From Phorcus lineatus (lineage: Eukaryota; Mollusca; Gastropoda; Trochida; Trochidae): 64,000 nucleotides of DNA. The position numbers were made by a program, and so were the translations under genes. The notes beneath the pieces are model-generated. The model was given only the letters and a program-made list of their open reading frames with translations. It searched no databases and was not told the origin of the DNA. Numbering within the stretch: position 1 is the stretch's first letter; each line of letters starts with the position of its first letter. The stretch lies in assembly GCA_921293015.1 (NCBI GenBank), contig OV121085.1:12859731-12923730 (forward strand), read 5' to 3'. Positions 12,831 through 26,199 of the stretch are shown here, one piece after another.

Positions 12831-13429
12831 GTAATTATGCAACTTTGTGTTTATCATCTTTGTTAGATAACTTAATGTTAACAACAACAGTATTGTAACA
12901 TCACTCCTTTACCAGCATTTTCAGATATCACAACACCTATCAAGGAGCACAGATCAATATGATATATAACACCCACATATACCACCTGCTGTTTACAATC
13001 TACATCAGATATATGGTATGATGCAATTATCCTGCTGAATGTAAAATCATTATTCTGTCTGAATCTTCTCTGTCCATCAATATAGTAGTTGGCGTGATAT
13101 CGATTTAAGTGTGTCATTATCACCAAGTCTTGCAGAAATTCTGACTGCCATTTTATGTTGAGATTCTAAAATGCCATGTTCATCATTCAATCGTTGTAGC
13201 AATTTGGTTGTCAATCATTGGTATAAATCATATAAAATCTTCTGTATCATTATTGTTAAAAATGATCATAACATACAAAATTGCTACATTTAGGAATACT
13301 ATCTGCAATAGTATAAATTCTTGTATTTTTTTTTCAGTTCCTTAGAGTCAGGCAACCGGTGAGCACTGACAGTACCTATCAAACCAACACATCCACCAAG
13401 ACTTTGACCTGCTGAGTTGCAATAGTGAG
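12831..13429. other. Non-coding, nothing recognised
   Basis: No supported feature. Confidence 0.3.
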
Positions 13430-13530
13430 TTGGTAAGCTGATGGTACAGTCAGTTCTAATGGTGTTGCCCTACTCCGAGGATGTGGGCTTGAGCCCAGAA
13501 GGAACTGCACCAAAATTTGTACTACTTGTA
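13430..13530 (+). mobile_element. tRNA-like SINE fragment
   Basis: GCTGATGGTACAGTCAG is followed by a GGGCTTGAGCCC box. It is related to the minus-strand fragment at 5405-5515. No tail is evident. Confidence 0.45.
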
Positions 13531-13760
13531 ATTTGATAGTGGACCCCCAAAAACATTGTTACATTTGTTCACTATCTAATGGCATATATCTAACTATCAA
13601 ACTATCCAACTTCCTCCAAATCGCCAAAAATGATTTTGAAATAATATAGGGCCAAAATCGAATTGACAAATCAAAATTTTAAATGAGATCATCATGAATC
13701 TAGACGAACATCTACTTTAACCTTTAACCTTTCCAGCAATACAAATACATTTTTACCTAC

Positions 13761-14055
13761 AATCTTTAAAAACATTAAAGACAATCTTCTTAGCAAGATG
13801 AAGTGTTATTTAATATCAGTTAACCTTTTATCACCAAGTTAATCCCCTATCAAGGTTAACAGTTTATCTTTATCAAGCTTATTTGTGATGAAAGATGTTC
13901 TCCCGACATGCAGGCTCATGAATTAAGTATATATGACATGCATGAACATCAGTAATATAATTTTAAAAATGATGATACACTCACATGATATAAATTTTCC
14001 CTTCACATAACACTTCATCTTGCTAAGAAGATTGTCTTTAATGTTTTTAAAGATT
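13761..14055. mobile_element. Foldback element with 49-bp perfect inverted repeats
   Basis: Bases 13761-13809 are exactly inverted at 14007-14055, by reading all 49 positions. About 197 bp separate the arms and hold no coding frame. This is the architecture of a foldback or MITE-like element. No clear target duplication was found, and the identity of the arms suggests a young insertion or arm homogenisation. Confidence 0.85.
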
Positions 14056-14699
14056 GGTAATAAAGAAAGTATTACACCTAGAAGAGTGTACTTTTAAGAA
14101 ACTCTTGCAAATTTATGTACAACTCTTGTTTTTGCTCAAGCATTACAAAAGTATACATTTGTTTAATTAAAGTCACATGACACACCTATAAAAATATAAA
14201 AACCAACATTGATATCAACAGACTGTTTCATGAAAGATTAAACTTTCATTTCTTCACATTTCCTTTAATTAACACAATCATTAATGGCCGTAGATGAAAT
14301 AATCAAGCATCAAGCAGAAATCCCTGGCGGCCATTTTTGTGTATAAACACCTATTGTGGTCATTTTTTCAAAAACTGTTTCTCTGGATTTAAACATTGTC
14401 TTGCAATTGAAACATTTGGTTTAGTTTCCATAAGATCACATTCATCTAAAAATATATGCTATTGCCGCTTTAAGGCTTAGTGTAGAAACGATGTAGCAAT
14501 GCATTGACATGGCAACAATGTGAAATGATATGGTAAGAAGAAGCTGAGGGTGATTAAGAGAGCTCTTTAATCCAGGCATGTATCGCTGTCACTGCTCATA
14601 AAGACTGGTAACCATTGGTTACCAGCCTACGTGATAAGTTTCCAGATTTATCACCTAATGAGGAATAAGATAAATGTAAACCGTCAGTCAAGACAGAGA
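14056..14699. other. Non-coding, nothing recognised
   Basis: No supported feature. Confidence 0.3.
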
Positions 14700-14935
14700 C
14701 AATATCAGCAGTGGATCCAGGGGCTGGAGGGGGTAGGATCCAGGGGCAGTATGGGGGTAGGATTTAGGGGAGGGAGAAGATAGGATACAGGGGCTGTACA
14801 GGGGTAGGATCCTGAGTTGGGAGCGGGATCCAGGGGCGGGCGGGGGTAGGATTCAGGGGCAGGAGGAGATATTATCCAGGGATGGGCGAGAGGTAGGATG
14901 CAAGGGTAGGAGAGGGTAGGATAAAAGGTGTTCAA
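14700..14935 (+). repeat. G-rich minisatellite
   Basis: Irregular units built on GGGGGTAGGATCCAGGGGC recur about eight times, with G-runs of 3-5 spaced closely on the plus strand. The complementary strand reads as a proline-rich pseudo-protein, which is a consequence of the repeat and not a gene. It is followed by a C-run (14937-14950). Confidence 0.85.
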
Positions 14936-16184
14936 ACCCCCCCCCCTCCCCTTTGGAAATTTGTTTTAAAATCAACAATAGCTCTCAGGGGGAACCTCCC
15001 CTCACCCCCTTTTAAATAAATGAACCACAATCCCTGTTCGAACATTTCTGGATTCACAACTGCTATATATACTGGACCAAATGAATTAGGGATATCTATT
15101 GAAATTTTGATATCATAAATAAAGGTATATTGTTGATTTAACACAATGATAGAATAATAATAATAAAAAGTTGAATAACCTTAACTTATTTTGTTCAGTC
15201 TATGACGCAGGTATCAGATCTTAAGCTTTCAGTTGACGATAGAACTGTTGTCTATAAAAAACTCTACCATGAAAGCGCTGGATACTTGATTCTGATTGGA
15301 TGCTACATGTAAGGTTTCAATTTAAATCTATTTGATGTCAATCCAGTATAACATGTCTCTGATTTTCAAACACACTTAGTTAACCAAATAAAGGAGGGCT
15401 ATTTTATGCAATAATATTAATGTTATTTGCTAAGATAATAATATGATGAGATAATCTGAAAAATAGTTATATTTTTTATGAACATTTTTTAGCAATAGAG
15501 AAGTTTCAAATGTTAATTGCCCCAACAATTTGTCTTGCCTGGAGTATCTATGAAATAAATTTGTTGTCAAAATATTAAGAAAACAATGTTCATACATTCT
15601 GTCATATCATTTTCCCCCATTATAGAATGTTGCCAATAATTCAAGATGCCAGTTTTATCCCAACTCTCTGTATAAAATCTTGCCTAAATCTTGTGCATGT
15701 GTCCTGATGAATATTTCATTTACACAAAGCCGCCATCAATATCAGCTAATAACTCATTATCATGCATATTGTCTGTTGCAGCATCTAATATGATTTATTG
15801 TATGAATATGCAGCTGAACAGAATCTCATGCCAAAATAAAAAGATTTTGGACAAAATATGATCATGTAGAAATTTTGTTTATTTACTATATATTTTTAAA
15901 ATTTTTTTTAATGCATTTGTGTTTGTAAGTAAATATGGCCCAAACTTCTAGTCCAGTGGAACATAACTAAATTGAAAGGTATATATTTATATAGATAAAA
16001 GATGATGTTTACCTTTAAAAAAATAAACAATAATTTTGACCATAATATTTTAGAACTATTATTAGGTTATAAGTCTCAAATGTAATCATAAATTTGACAA
16101 CAAAGTTAAAATTACTAATCTTAGTCACTGTTCTTTTATTATGTTATATGATTAAGAAAACTGAAATTATCATAAGACGTAAGA
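14936..16184. other. Non-coding AT-rich DNA
   Basis: Nothing supported. Confidence 0.3.
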
Positions 16185-16535
16185 TCCTTATTCTGACACC
16201 AAAATTTTAAATAGCCTATTCACTATTATCACCTTTTCACGCTATCATAACTCTGACATCAAAATTCGAAATGAACAATTCACTATTTTCACCTTTCACG
16301 CTATCATAACTCTGACACAAAATTTGAAATGAACAATTCCCTATTTTCACGCTATCATAATTTTGACACCAACATTTTTAATGAACAATTCCCCTTTTCA
16401 CGCTATCATAATTTTGACACCAAAATTTTAAACGAACAATTCACCATTTTCACCCTATCACAATTCTGACACCAAAATTTGAAATGAGCAATTCAATAAT
16501 TTCACCTTTTCACGTTATCAAAATTCCGACAATAA
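16185..16535. repeat. About 60-bp tandem repeat, six copies
   Basis: Units contain TCACGCTATCATAA, TCTGACACCAAAATTT and AAATGAACAATTC. The units vary by small deletions and substitutions. Confidence 0.85.
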
Positions 16536-19059
16536 AATTACGATTTATCATGAAGTCATCCTCTGTTAGAACAGGAAGCAAGACCCCCTGCAGTGAGATA
16601 TTTGACAGAAAACGACCCTAGTCTCTCCTGGATGCTTGCTGAAAGGTCAAGGGTCAGAATTATCCTCTTTATGATGGGATTATCCCAATGATTTGACTCG
16701 TTTACTGTAAACAGGAGAAGGAAGCTGTCAGATGTCCAACTTGTTTATCCCATTTGGTTGACTGAAGTACTACTTTCCTTCTAGTTGAGTACAGTTGTAT
16801 GACCAGTAGTATATTAAGCCTCTGTGGAAGGAGACTCAGATAATTTATTCCCCAGTTTTGAATCAGCATTTTATTATTCTATGAATTTTCGCAAGTAGAA
16901 CATAGAGTAAAAAATTCTACGTTCTCAAATGCAAAATTATTCACTTAAAATTATGAATAATTTTGGTTTGAATATGAAAGAAATCAATAGATCCAAATGT
17001 GCAGCCTCTAAATTCATAAGATATTTTTACAAAAATACAATTTCCAGGGTAACTTTAAAACTTTTTATTTTCCTCTTTATCAAATTAAGTTATTATACAC
17101 CATTTAAATAGCATTCTATGTGAAATACTAATAAATCACTAAGAAACTGTTCATATGAAATGTCAAAAAATATTGTCTAACTTCAAATTTGTATGGATCT
17201 AAACCATAGCAATAACATCAGAAGGTTGATAATGAATATGTTTATTCAACATTTGGCCAGCAAGAAAATTCTCCCGCAAAAAAATACAAAATACATTATC
17301 ATGTCAGACCTGGGTCAAGAGCCATAATGCATGTTATAAGGACCTATTTATATGTTGAAAAGATAAAATTTTCTGAAAGAACATAATCTGCCATCCAGAC
17401 CCAAAGCCAAAGAAGATTTATGAAAATAAGCTACACTATATCTGATAAAAGAAAAAGTTCTTTCTGAAGCTGAATCTTATTTTATTCAAGTTCATAATAA
17501 GAAGACATCTTGAAAAAGAAATTATTTCAATAGAAAAGACCTTTCGACAGACACAAGGTTCTACATGGCTAATTGTGTGTGGCTATAGCGTGTGTAATTG
17601 GATTAAAACTAGCCAACCTGAAAGTTAAATTTTTCAATTTAAATGGAAAATTAAAGTCCTAAAAGTTTCCAACCAGAAATAAAAGGACAAGGTTATTGAT
17701 TTTCAGACAGGCCTTATTGTAAACACAGGTTTATTATTGAAAAGAATAAAAAGTTGTCAATTCAGCTTTTTACATGAAAATCACAGTCAGAAAATTTAAT
17801 CAACCATTGTGATTATCTTTTATATGACAAATGTAAAATTCAAAATTATAAAAAATTTCAAAAGAATTTTGTACATTCAATATATGGGAAGGCTTTATTC
17901 ATTTGCTAAAATGCCAATCTTGCTTATGCAACAGAACCAGAAGACATCTATTGGATAGATTATTCCTTTGATGGGCAGATTCAAAGACACATACTAGACA
18001 ATGAATATGAAAACAATTGAATAAAAAGTTGTATTTATTTATCTGGTCTGTCTGTAGATATATCAATTTGTATGTAAATGCTGTACCCTGTCCAAAAAGG
18101 AATAAAGTGAAAAACAAATGAAATAAATTTTATGTCGACTACAAATTGCCACCATCACAAAAAACATGTAAAGATAAAACATGATGAACAGATAAAGAGA
18201 ATTCAAACATATGCCACAAAACACAAAAGTATCTTCTTGTTAGTACACTTTGCAGATGCAAATTTATGTTTAATGATACCACATGTAGTTACTGTTGACA
18301 TAAAAAACACTAAAATGTAACGACAATACAAAACGTACGTTATAATACTTAGAACAAACCAGGAACAGAGACATGTTCAAAAGCTCTTCAAACTTATTCA
18401 ACAAAACCAAAAAGCATCTCCACTTAAATGTAATCACCATGTTTTAAAAGACAATTCATACTTTAGTGACAAAGCATTTCCTAATCAAAATATTCCTTTG
18501 AAGAGGTACATTTACATTAAAAGATATCTTCAAGCTACCATTGGAAAAAATATAAAAACTTATTACAAAATTTTCAAAAAATCATATACAAAGACATTTA
18601 AAAGGAAAAGAAATCACAAAGCATCTTCTGTTGAGTCTATTCCTTTGAAGGGTCAGATTTATATTCAGGACACTCCTTGCGACCGAATCATAGTTATTCC
18701 AGTGGTCAATAGTAGTAAGAGAAGGTCACTCGTCAATTGCGCTATTTACATGACAATTACAGGCCACATGTCTAGACAGTGAGGGCTGGTAGGCACAAAT
18801 CATGCAGACCTGTCTCATACAAATACAGTAGCATACAGAACTGTCTAAAATAATTACAGTAGCATACAGAACTGTGTCATAAAGACACAGAAGCTTACAG
18901 TTGGTCTGCATGAGTATTGGCAGGTGTCACACGGTTGAAATACAATAGTAAATGCTAGACAAGCGAGATGCTCTTTGATACATACTAAGTCAAAGAAACT
19001 TAGAATATACTTTTTAAGGAAAGTTTCTTTTCAACTCAGAGCAAACATGTGTATTAGAA
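16536..19059. other. Non-coding AT-rich DNA
   Basis: Several 60-94 codon frames (for example 18498-18782) are lysine- and isoleucine-rich, as expected of AT-rich chance frames. A short repeat ACAGTAGCATACAGAACTGT occurs twice near 18825 and 18857. No gene seen. Confidence 0.35.
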
Positions 19060-19320
19060 TTTTAATGGCATGTGTATTGAAAAGTACATTGTTTCATTAT
19101 GTGTATTTCCACGCATAATGTGTTTTTGATGCAATTTAGAATGTGTTTCAGTATGTAAATAAGCGTGTCTAATATCATGCATATTACACTGTGTAATGAT
19201 ATGTGTATTGACATGTGCTTTATCTCTTTCTTATGCATGTTAGCATGTGTATAACTATGTGTCCTAACATGTATATTGACATGTGAATTGTCATGCATAT
19301 CAACATATGAAAAGGAAATT
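19060..19320. repeat. Degenerate CATGTGTATTGA repeat
   Basis: Variants of CATGTGTATTG/CATGTATATTG recur about every 20-30 bp. It looks like a decayed simple array. Confidence 0.55.
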
Positions 19321-21722
19321 GTAAAGAAATAAATCTGCATTGTCAAACTAGTTCATTTCTTTAATTCCTTTGTCCCATTTCTATAAAACGAAAAACTAAG
19401 AGTTGTTCTATTTAGGGTTTACCTTTCCCTCACATATATCCACAAAAAAAATTCTTTTAAATTTATTGTTTTTAATGAATAGGTGTATGAAACATTAATT
19501 TCACCTTACTGTTTAGGAATAAATATTTATTGATACTTTCCAATGCACACTGACATAGAATTATAAAAGAAACCAGTGCCATTCTCTTCTTTTTCAGGGT
19601 TAATGGAATGTTTCTCCAATTCATTCATTCCCACAGTTTGAAAAATGATTAATTTTCCCCATGTGCATTTGCTTGTTCTCCTTCATGTATCGCATTGTTT
19701 AATATTCATGTATTTTGTTATGCATTGATGTAAAATGTAATGGAGAGGTATTTATATAAGCTATTGCGGCTTGCTTACCGATCCATATTCAATTTATTAA
19801 ATAAAAATATGTTTACACCATTCCCTCGTTGATATTGATTTGAAAAGAATTGAAAATCAAATCTGGATATTTATTTTCACTTTATGTTCAGGTGCATTTA
19901 ATGGTTATTTCAACCATTGATACCATTAAATGTTCTTCTTATTCAATTGAGAACAAAATATATTTTTTTCTCTTTTTTTAAAAATTTTGGATAAATTGTT
20001 ATTGAATAATCTAATCGATTTCTCTTCAATAATAGAAAATAGAATTCAATTGTAAATAAATATATAGAAAAATAACTGTTTCTTTGATATATATTCAGAT
20101 GAAAAGGATCTATTGGGTGTTTATTTCTCATCACACACCTGTTCATAATGTTACTTTTTTACCTGACAAACAGACAGGTGAACAAACAATCAAGAGTTTT
20201 TTTCTGGGAGAGTGTTAGCTTTGACAATAAATAATGTAGAAAATGCAAGTTTTTGAAATTTTGTTAAGAGGATTGTAAATAATAACAAATGTTTCTAAAT
20301 CTCGGTCAGCATCTATGACTTTAAATAAACAGATCAATGATTCTCTTTAGAAGATTGAAACCAAATTTTGTTCTTAAATCTTATTTTTACTTATTCTAAG
20401 TTCTATTTTTCATTTTTTGTGTCTTGCAACAAAGTTAAATTGCCAATTTTCCATAACCTGTTTAAATGAATCCAATAATTTCACTGATTTTCTCCTTGTA
20501 CATGAATAAATCTTTCTATTGATCCATAAAATATCAAAATCTTATAATAGAATAAATTTGTTTCCATATCCATAAATTTGGTTAATTTAATTTTTTTATA
20601 AATAAAAATTAACATTTAAGCATCGTTCTGCAAATGTCAACGATCCTATTCTATTTCCATCAAATACATATAATACTAAATACTTCAAAATAAGAAAAGA
20701 AGTAAGCAACTTGATCTACATATTTTGAAGTAATTACAATACATAGTTCGTCATTAGAAAATATTGTTCACACAAATTATGACATTTGTATATGTATATA
20801 TATATATATGTATAAACATGTTTATGACTTCACATTCTCATTTGTATATAAGTGCGCATTATAATATTGAATCAATATATACTGTATGAATTTCATTCCT
20901 TCAATAAAATCTATATTCAGGCCCATATAAATTTCATATTTCTACTTATGGCTGAATGGTATATATAAAATAGCCATCTAGCCTCAACATAACAGTGTTA
21001 ATTCTGTGTGAAGACTTTCAGTTGGTTACTTATGTATACAATATAGATATACTTCTAATGTTAAAGATATCTAATCTGTATGTACTTCCCATCAAATTTT
21101 ATGAATGTAGTGAAAATTAAATCTATCAGCAGAAAATGTCACTTGGTAATAAATATAAGAAAGTATAAGATTTAAGCAAAATACACTGTATCTATTCTGT
21201 GTTAATTCCTATTTAGAAATGAGACTGTCAAAGGAACTTATACTCTGGAAATTTTACATCATGTAATGTATAAACATGTCTTTATTTGCTTCACTGAATT
21301 GCAATGAATTGATTTTAAAAAATATTGAGCCTCCTTTAAAATAAAAGTGAACATCTAACTATATAGATATACTGTCAAACAGCTGATGATGTCAATTTCA
21401 TAATTCTAATGCATATGAAATGAAACACAAAATGAAGTTTTCAAGCCTCCACCAAAATAATATATCCATAAGCCCTATGTAAAATATGGTTACACATATC
21501 CTTTATGAGCCCTGTGTAAAATTTAGAAACCATCATACATAAGTAAAAAACACTTACTTTTACTTTTCAGCATGACTGATGATAGAAGCATCTTACATAG
21601 GTATCCAAATCCAAAATGTCATTCAAAGATATCTCTTCAAGAATCATGTAGCATGATAAGCCTCAAAGATAAACAACTAAATGTTTTAAAACCTCAGTTT
21701 TATCCACACTGTAAAGTCCTAC
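19321..21722. other. Non-coding AT-rich DNA with a short (TA)n tract
   Basis: A TA microsatellite lies at about 20792-20810. Nothing else supported. Confidence 0.35.
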
Positions 21723-21862
21723 GGAGAGCCCTTGGCTGAGGTCAACATGAGCATCTCGTCAACTGAGCGGTGTTCTGTCTGTCCCCGAGCTAGAGTGCGA
21801 CCAGCTGTGACCAGGGGACATGCTTCAGTTGTAACTTGGACTGACTCACGCCCCTTTTATGT
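21723..21862 (-). other. Possible terminal exon (GC-rich island), weak
   Basis: A GC-rich patch in AT-rich DNA. On the minus strand a frame of about 45 codons is open to a TAG at about 21718 and includes RTLARGQTEHRSVDEMLML. A possible AG acceptor (GTGAGTCAG) would join in frame to the phase-1 donor at 31249. The acceptor has a poor pyrimidine tract, and the plus strand is also open here. It could equally be a repeat fragment. Confidence 0.15.
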
Positions 21863-21929
21863 CACCCCACTGGAGAAGTGGATGGATGCCAATATAGGAG
21901 AACATATGATTGTCATTTACTTTTAAAAA

Positions 21930-22340
21930 AGATAGTCCTCTCAGGGTATTTTTTGTGGAAACAAATATTCTAGGGGACATTCCCATTTGATTAAGTATTT
22001 TATTAGTACATGATTATTACATACCCAAGTTGAAACATGTTATTGAGAGTAAGATTTGGGTTGATTCAATTTGACAACTAGATAAGATAAAAGAAGAATG
22101 AGAAGTGAAGCCATTCATTGGTGCTACGAGTGTGAAAACCTTGCTATACCATTACAAGGCATTGTTGATAAGCCCCAACGTAATTCATTTGTAAATTTGT
22201 GGATATGCTATCAAAACATGTAGTTTATTTTTATAATGGTGTAAAATTAGCAAAATAACAGTAGCTTTTTTATGTCATTATCCCTAATAACAAGATGGTG
22301 GACCAGTTGTTGATAGGACTGCCTCTTTAAAGCATATATA
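21930..22340. repeat. Dispersed repeat, copy 1
   Basis: Shares blocks with 61020-61640 in the same order: TTTTTGTGGAAACAAA, GGGGACATTC, ACAACTAGATAA, GAGAAGTGAAGC, CATTGGTGCTACGA (CATCGGTGCTACGA in the other copy) and ACAAGATGG. No coding frame is intact. This is a diverged interspersed element of unknown class. Confidence 0.7.
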
Positions 22341-22588
22341 ATTATATGTTTATTAGACCACATATACAGAAATTATCTGTCATTTTTTTTATCTGACCAA
22401 ATTTCCTTGAATAGGCATACTTTTCCCCCCGATATAAGCTTCTATTTAGCAAGTCTCACACACACAGGAGAGTGGAAGTGTGCAATTATCATAAAAGAGA
22501 TGATTGTTTACTTGAATCATACTATAGAATATAGCGTTGAGCCACGTGCAAGAAATTGGGGCTTATGTATGGTTTATGACCTCATTTT

Positions 22589-22592
<4 letters not shown>

Positions 22593-22668
<76 letters not shown>

Positions 22669-22680
22669 ACACACAGAGAG

Positions 22681-22772
<92 letters not shown>

Positions 22773-22995
22773 ACAGAGAGAGACAGAGAGACAGAGACAG
22801 AGAGAGACATACAGAGAGAGCCACAGAGAGAGACAGAGACAAAGAGGAACAGAGAGACAGAGAGAGATACAGAGAGAGTGAGACAGAGAGACAGAGACAG
22901 AGAAAACATACATACATACATACATACATACATACATACATACATACATACATACACACATACATACATACATACATACATACATACATACATAG
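22593..22995. repeat. Compound microsatellite (GA)n / (CA)n / (GACA)n / (ACAT)n
   Basis: A (GA)n tract runs from 22593 to about 22666 and again to about 22731, followed by (CA)n to about 22768, impure GA/GACA and (ACAT)n from about 22905 to 22992. All three reading frames on the minus strand and one on the plus strand are open through it. These long low-complexity frames are not genes. Confidence 0.95.
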
Positions 22996-23715
22996 AATAT
23001 ATACTAAAGAGGAGAGTACCTGTCAAAGAGAGAGAGGAAACACAACACAAAGGAACATAAGGAGAGAATGAATATGTCATTTGATGAATTTATCATATCA
23101 TATCCAGCCAAAATAATACAGAAAGTATAAGCATAACAGGTGTAAGAATGATTGTCAGGACGTTGACCTGTGTTTGTTACATCATATCATTAGAAGGATT
23201 ATTGTCACGGTCCATCAGTAGATGACCCTCATAACATGTTTCAATCTTCATCAGCACTAATCAACGGAAATCAACACTCCATTGTGAGCCAAGTTTGATG
23301 TTTTGGTATACATATGTAGGTATATTAGCATGATTGTCACATTATGTAAATATTGTGATATACAGTACAAGCATACTGTTTCCTTTGATGGATTTAGTTT
23401 GTATATATTGCATTTTGTTTTGGTCCAATGTTTGATAATTTGTTGTCATTTCATTTGTATGGTTAGTTTTATTGTTCACTGAATAACCAGGTAAATATAA
23501 GGCAAATTATCCTTTTGTTAAGATAGTAATTTGTAAGTTGTTCACAGTTTGTCTTTCACACCTTTATTAGCAAAATGCTACCAAATATTTCGACTAATAT
23601 TTCTGATTCGCAGAAAATCTGCAAATCAGCAGTATCACAGAAATATAATTTTCAATATATTACGAACTTGATCCAATGACACCCGACATTGACACAAAGA
23701 CTTCTATATTCCTAT
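22996..23715. other. Non-coding, nothing recognised
   Basis: No supported feature. Confidence 0.3.
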
Positions 23716-23740
23716 AATAATAATAATAATAATAATAATG

Positions 23741-23768
<28 letters not shown>
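23716..23768. repeat. (TAA)n microsatellite
   Basis: About seventeen TAA/AAT triplets with one TGA interruption. Confidence 0.9.
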
Positions 23769-23771
<3 letters not shown>

Positions 23772-24139
23772 TAGTTCATGAAGTAAATAAGTTTCCATTT
23801 CTATAAAAAGATATCTAAATAAATTAAAGAAGTTTGAATTTGTCTCTTTAATTTCAGTACTCAATGAAATTATCCAAATAATCACATTTTCTGCATTTAT
23901 TGTCCTCTTTACAAGGACAAGCCTCTATTGAAACCTTCAGAAGTAACAAATACTCATTTAAGCTTAGCATATATTGGTAGTTAAACCAGAAGTTCAAAGA
24001 AGTTCAAAGCGTGACCTAGGACACAATGGGTCGACATCAAACCAATGTTTTCATTCATTTAACCATTGCCCAAGTTACAGAAGGAAAGGTCAGGGGTTAA
24101 GTGTACTCTAATAGGCACATGGGATACCCCGCATAACTC

Positions 24140-25418
24140 TGAAAGGTCCCTCTTTAACCTTTAAACAGCTTGAATTAATTTTTTTTATCTTGGCATTGTC
24201 GTGGAGGGTGGTGGTGAATGGTGTATCTGAAAGGTCTTCTTTTACCCTTAAAACAGCTATCATTTTTTTTAACTTTATCTATCAGGGTAGGTAATATGTC
24301 ATGGAGTGTGACGAGGAATGGCGTACCTGAAAGTGATCTTTGTACCTTAAAACAGCTATCATTTTTTTAACTTTATCTATCAGGGTAGGTAATATGTCAT
24401 GGAGTGTGACGAGGAATGGCGTACCTGAAAGTGATCTTTGTACCTTAAAACAGCTATCATTTTTTTAACTTTATCTATCAGGGTAGGTAATATGTCATGG
24501 AGTGTGACGAGGAATGGCGTACCTGTAAGTGATCTTTGTACCTTAAAACAGCTAGCATATCAAAACTTTATGTAGGTTACTTCATACTTACATACATGGA
24601 GGAGGATAAAGAAATGCACATCTGAAAGCTCAACTTTTAACTTTAAAACAGCCAGCATATCAAAACTTAATGTAGGTGACATCATATCTATATTACAGGG
24701 AGGGTGACGAGGAATGGCATATCTTAAATTCATCTTTTATCATAAAAAAGCTACCATATTAAAACCTAATGTAGGTAACATCATATCTATATTACATGGA
24801 GGGTGACAAGGAATTACATATCTTAAATTCATCATTTATCTTAAAAAAGCTACCATATTAAAACTTAATGTAGGTAACATCATATCTATATTACATGGAG
24901 GGTGACAAGGAATTACATATCTTAAATTCATCATTTATCTTAAAAAAGCTACCATATTAAAACTTAATGTAGGTAACATCATACCTATATTACATGGAGG
25001 GTGACAAGGAATTACATATCTTAAATTCATCATTTATCTTAAAAAAGCTACCATATTAAAACTTAATGTAGGTAACATCATATCTATATTACATGGAGGG
25101 TGTTAAGGAATTACATATCTTAAATTCATCATTTATCTTAAAAAAGCTACCATATCAAAACTTAATGTAGGTAACATCATACTTATATTACATGGAGGGT
25201 GACGAGGAATGGCATATCTTAAATTCATCATTTATCTTTAAAAAGCTACCATATTAAAACTTAATGTAGGTAACATCATATCTATATTACATGGAGGGTG
25301 ACAAGGAATTACATATCTTAAATTCATCATTTATCTTAAAACAGCTAGCATTTTAAAACTTTATGCAGGTAACATCATACTTATATAACTTGAGGGTGAC
25401 GAGGAATGGCATACCTTT
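24140..25418. repeat. 99-bp satellite-like array, about 13 copies
   Basis: ATTACATGGAGGGTGA recurs at 24791, 24890, 24989, 25088, 25187 and 25286, exactly 99 bp apart. A more diverged upstream block (24140-24540) carries the variant CATGGAGTGTGACGAGGAAT. The array therefore has two homogenised subfamilies and edge units that are most diverged, as expected from unequal exchange. No coding frame. Confidence 0.92.
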
Positions 25419-26199
25419 AAGCTAAAAATTAAGATTTTATTTTATTGAAATAACAACAATAACATATTGCCTTCATTAGAAGTACAAGTTATTTGTAGCA
25501 TTGCAAAGAAATAACAACTAGTTGAAATTTTTCTGTGAAATTAAATGGAAAATAATTTTAGCCAACTAGAGGATTTTTATATGTTTCCTTGCTATGTCAG
25601 CAAAATGTTAATATTTCGGGATGGTTTAGAGTCTAGGCTCTACCTTGGAACATCCATCTTACAATAAAACTTCCTGACTGCAAAAATGAGAAATATTTGC
25701 CATTACTAAATCTTAACCCTTAAAACATTATTAAAACAATTCTAAGTAGTGATTTATAAGAAATGCTCATAACCTCTGTAAAAATCATGAAGTTACTTCT
25801 TTGTCTACAACGTCATGCTAAAAATAGTACCCCTGGTATCATATACGTATATAATACAAGAAAAGTAATTTTTTGGCCAGTATCTGGACAAAACACATCA
25901 ACCTCACAATCTAGCTTGTTTACATGTATCTCATTTCTCTTTTTTATAAAAAAAATATAGCTGACTTAAGTGACTCACAAACCACACACAAGACAGATAT
26001 AGCTAATGACTCTCATATTCACATTAAGCACAGAGAAAGGGCTTTAGTTTACAAGCCATATACTTTCATATGAAAATAAAAGGGTATAAAACATACGTTA
26101 TACTTGTTAGATATCAAATTATCATTTCATTATAAAATAATTACAAACACTTTGACAAAATTTACAAACACGTTTGGAATAGAGACACCACAGGTTTTA
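25419..26199. other. Non-coding, nothing recognised
   Basis: No supported feature. Confidence 0.3.

Noticed and set aside
14705-14935. Proline-rich 76-codon minus-strand frame
   Set aside because: Complement of the G-rich minisatellite; no start context or splice framing.
22407-23080. Long open frames (up to 217 codons) on both strands
   Set aside because: They are translations of (GA)n, (CA)n and (ACAT)n microsatellites, open in several frames at once.
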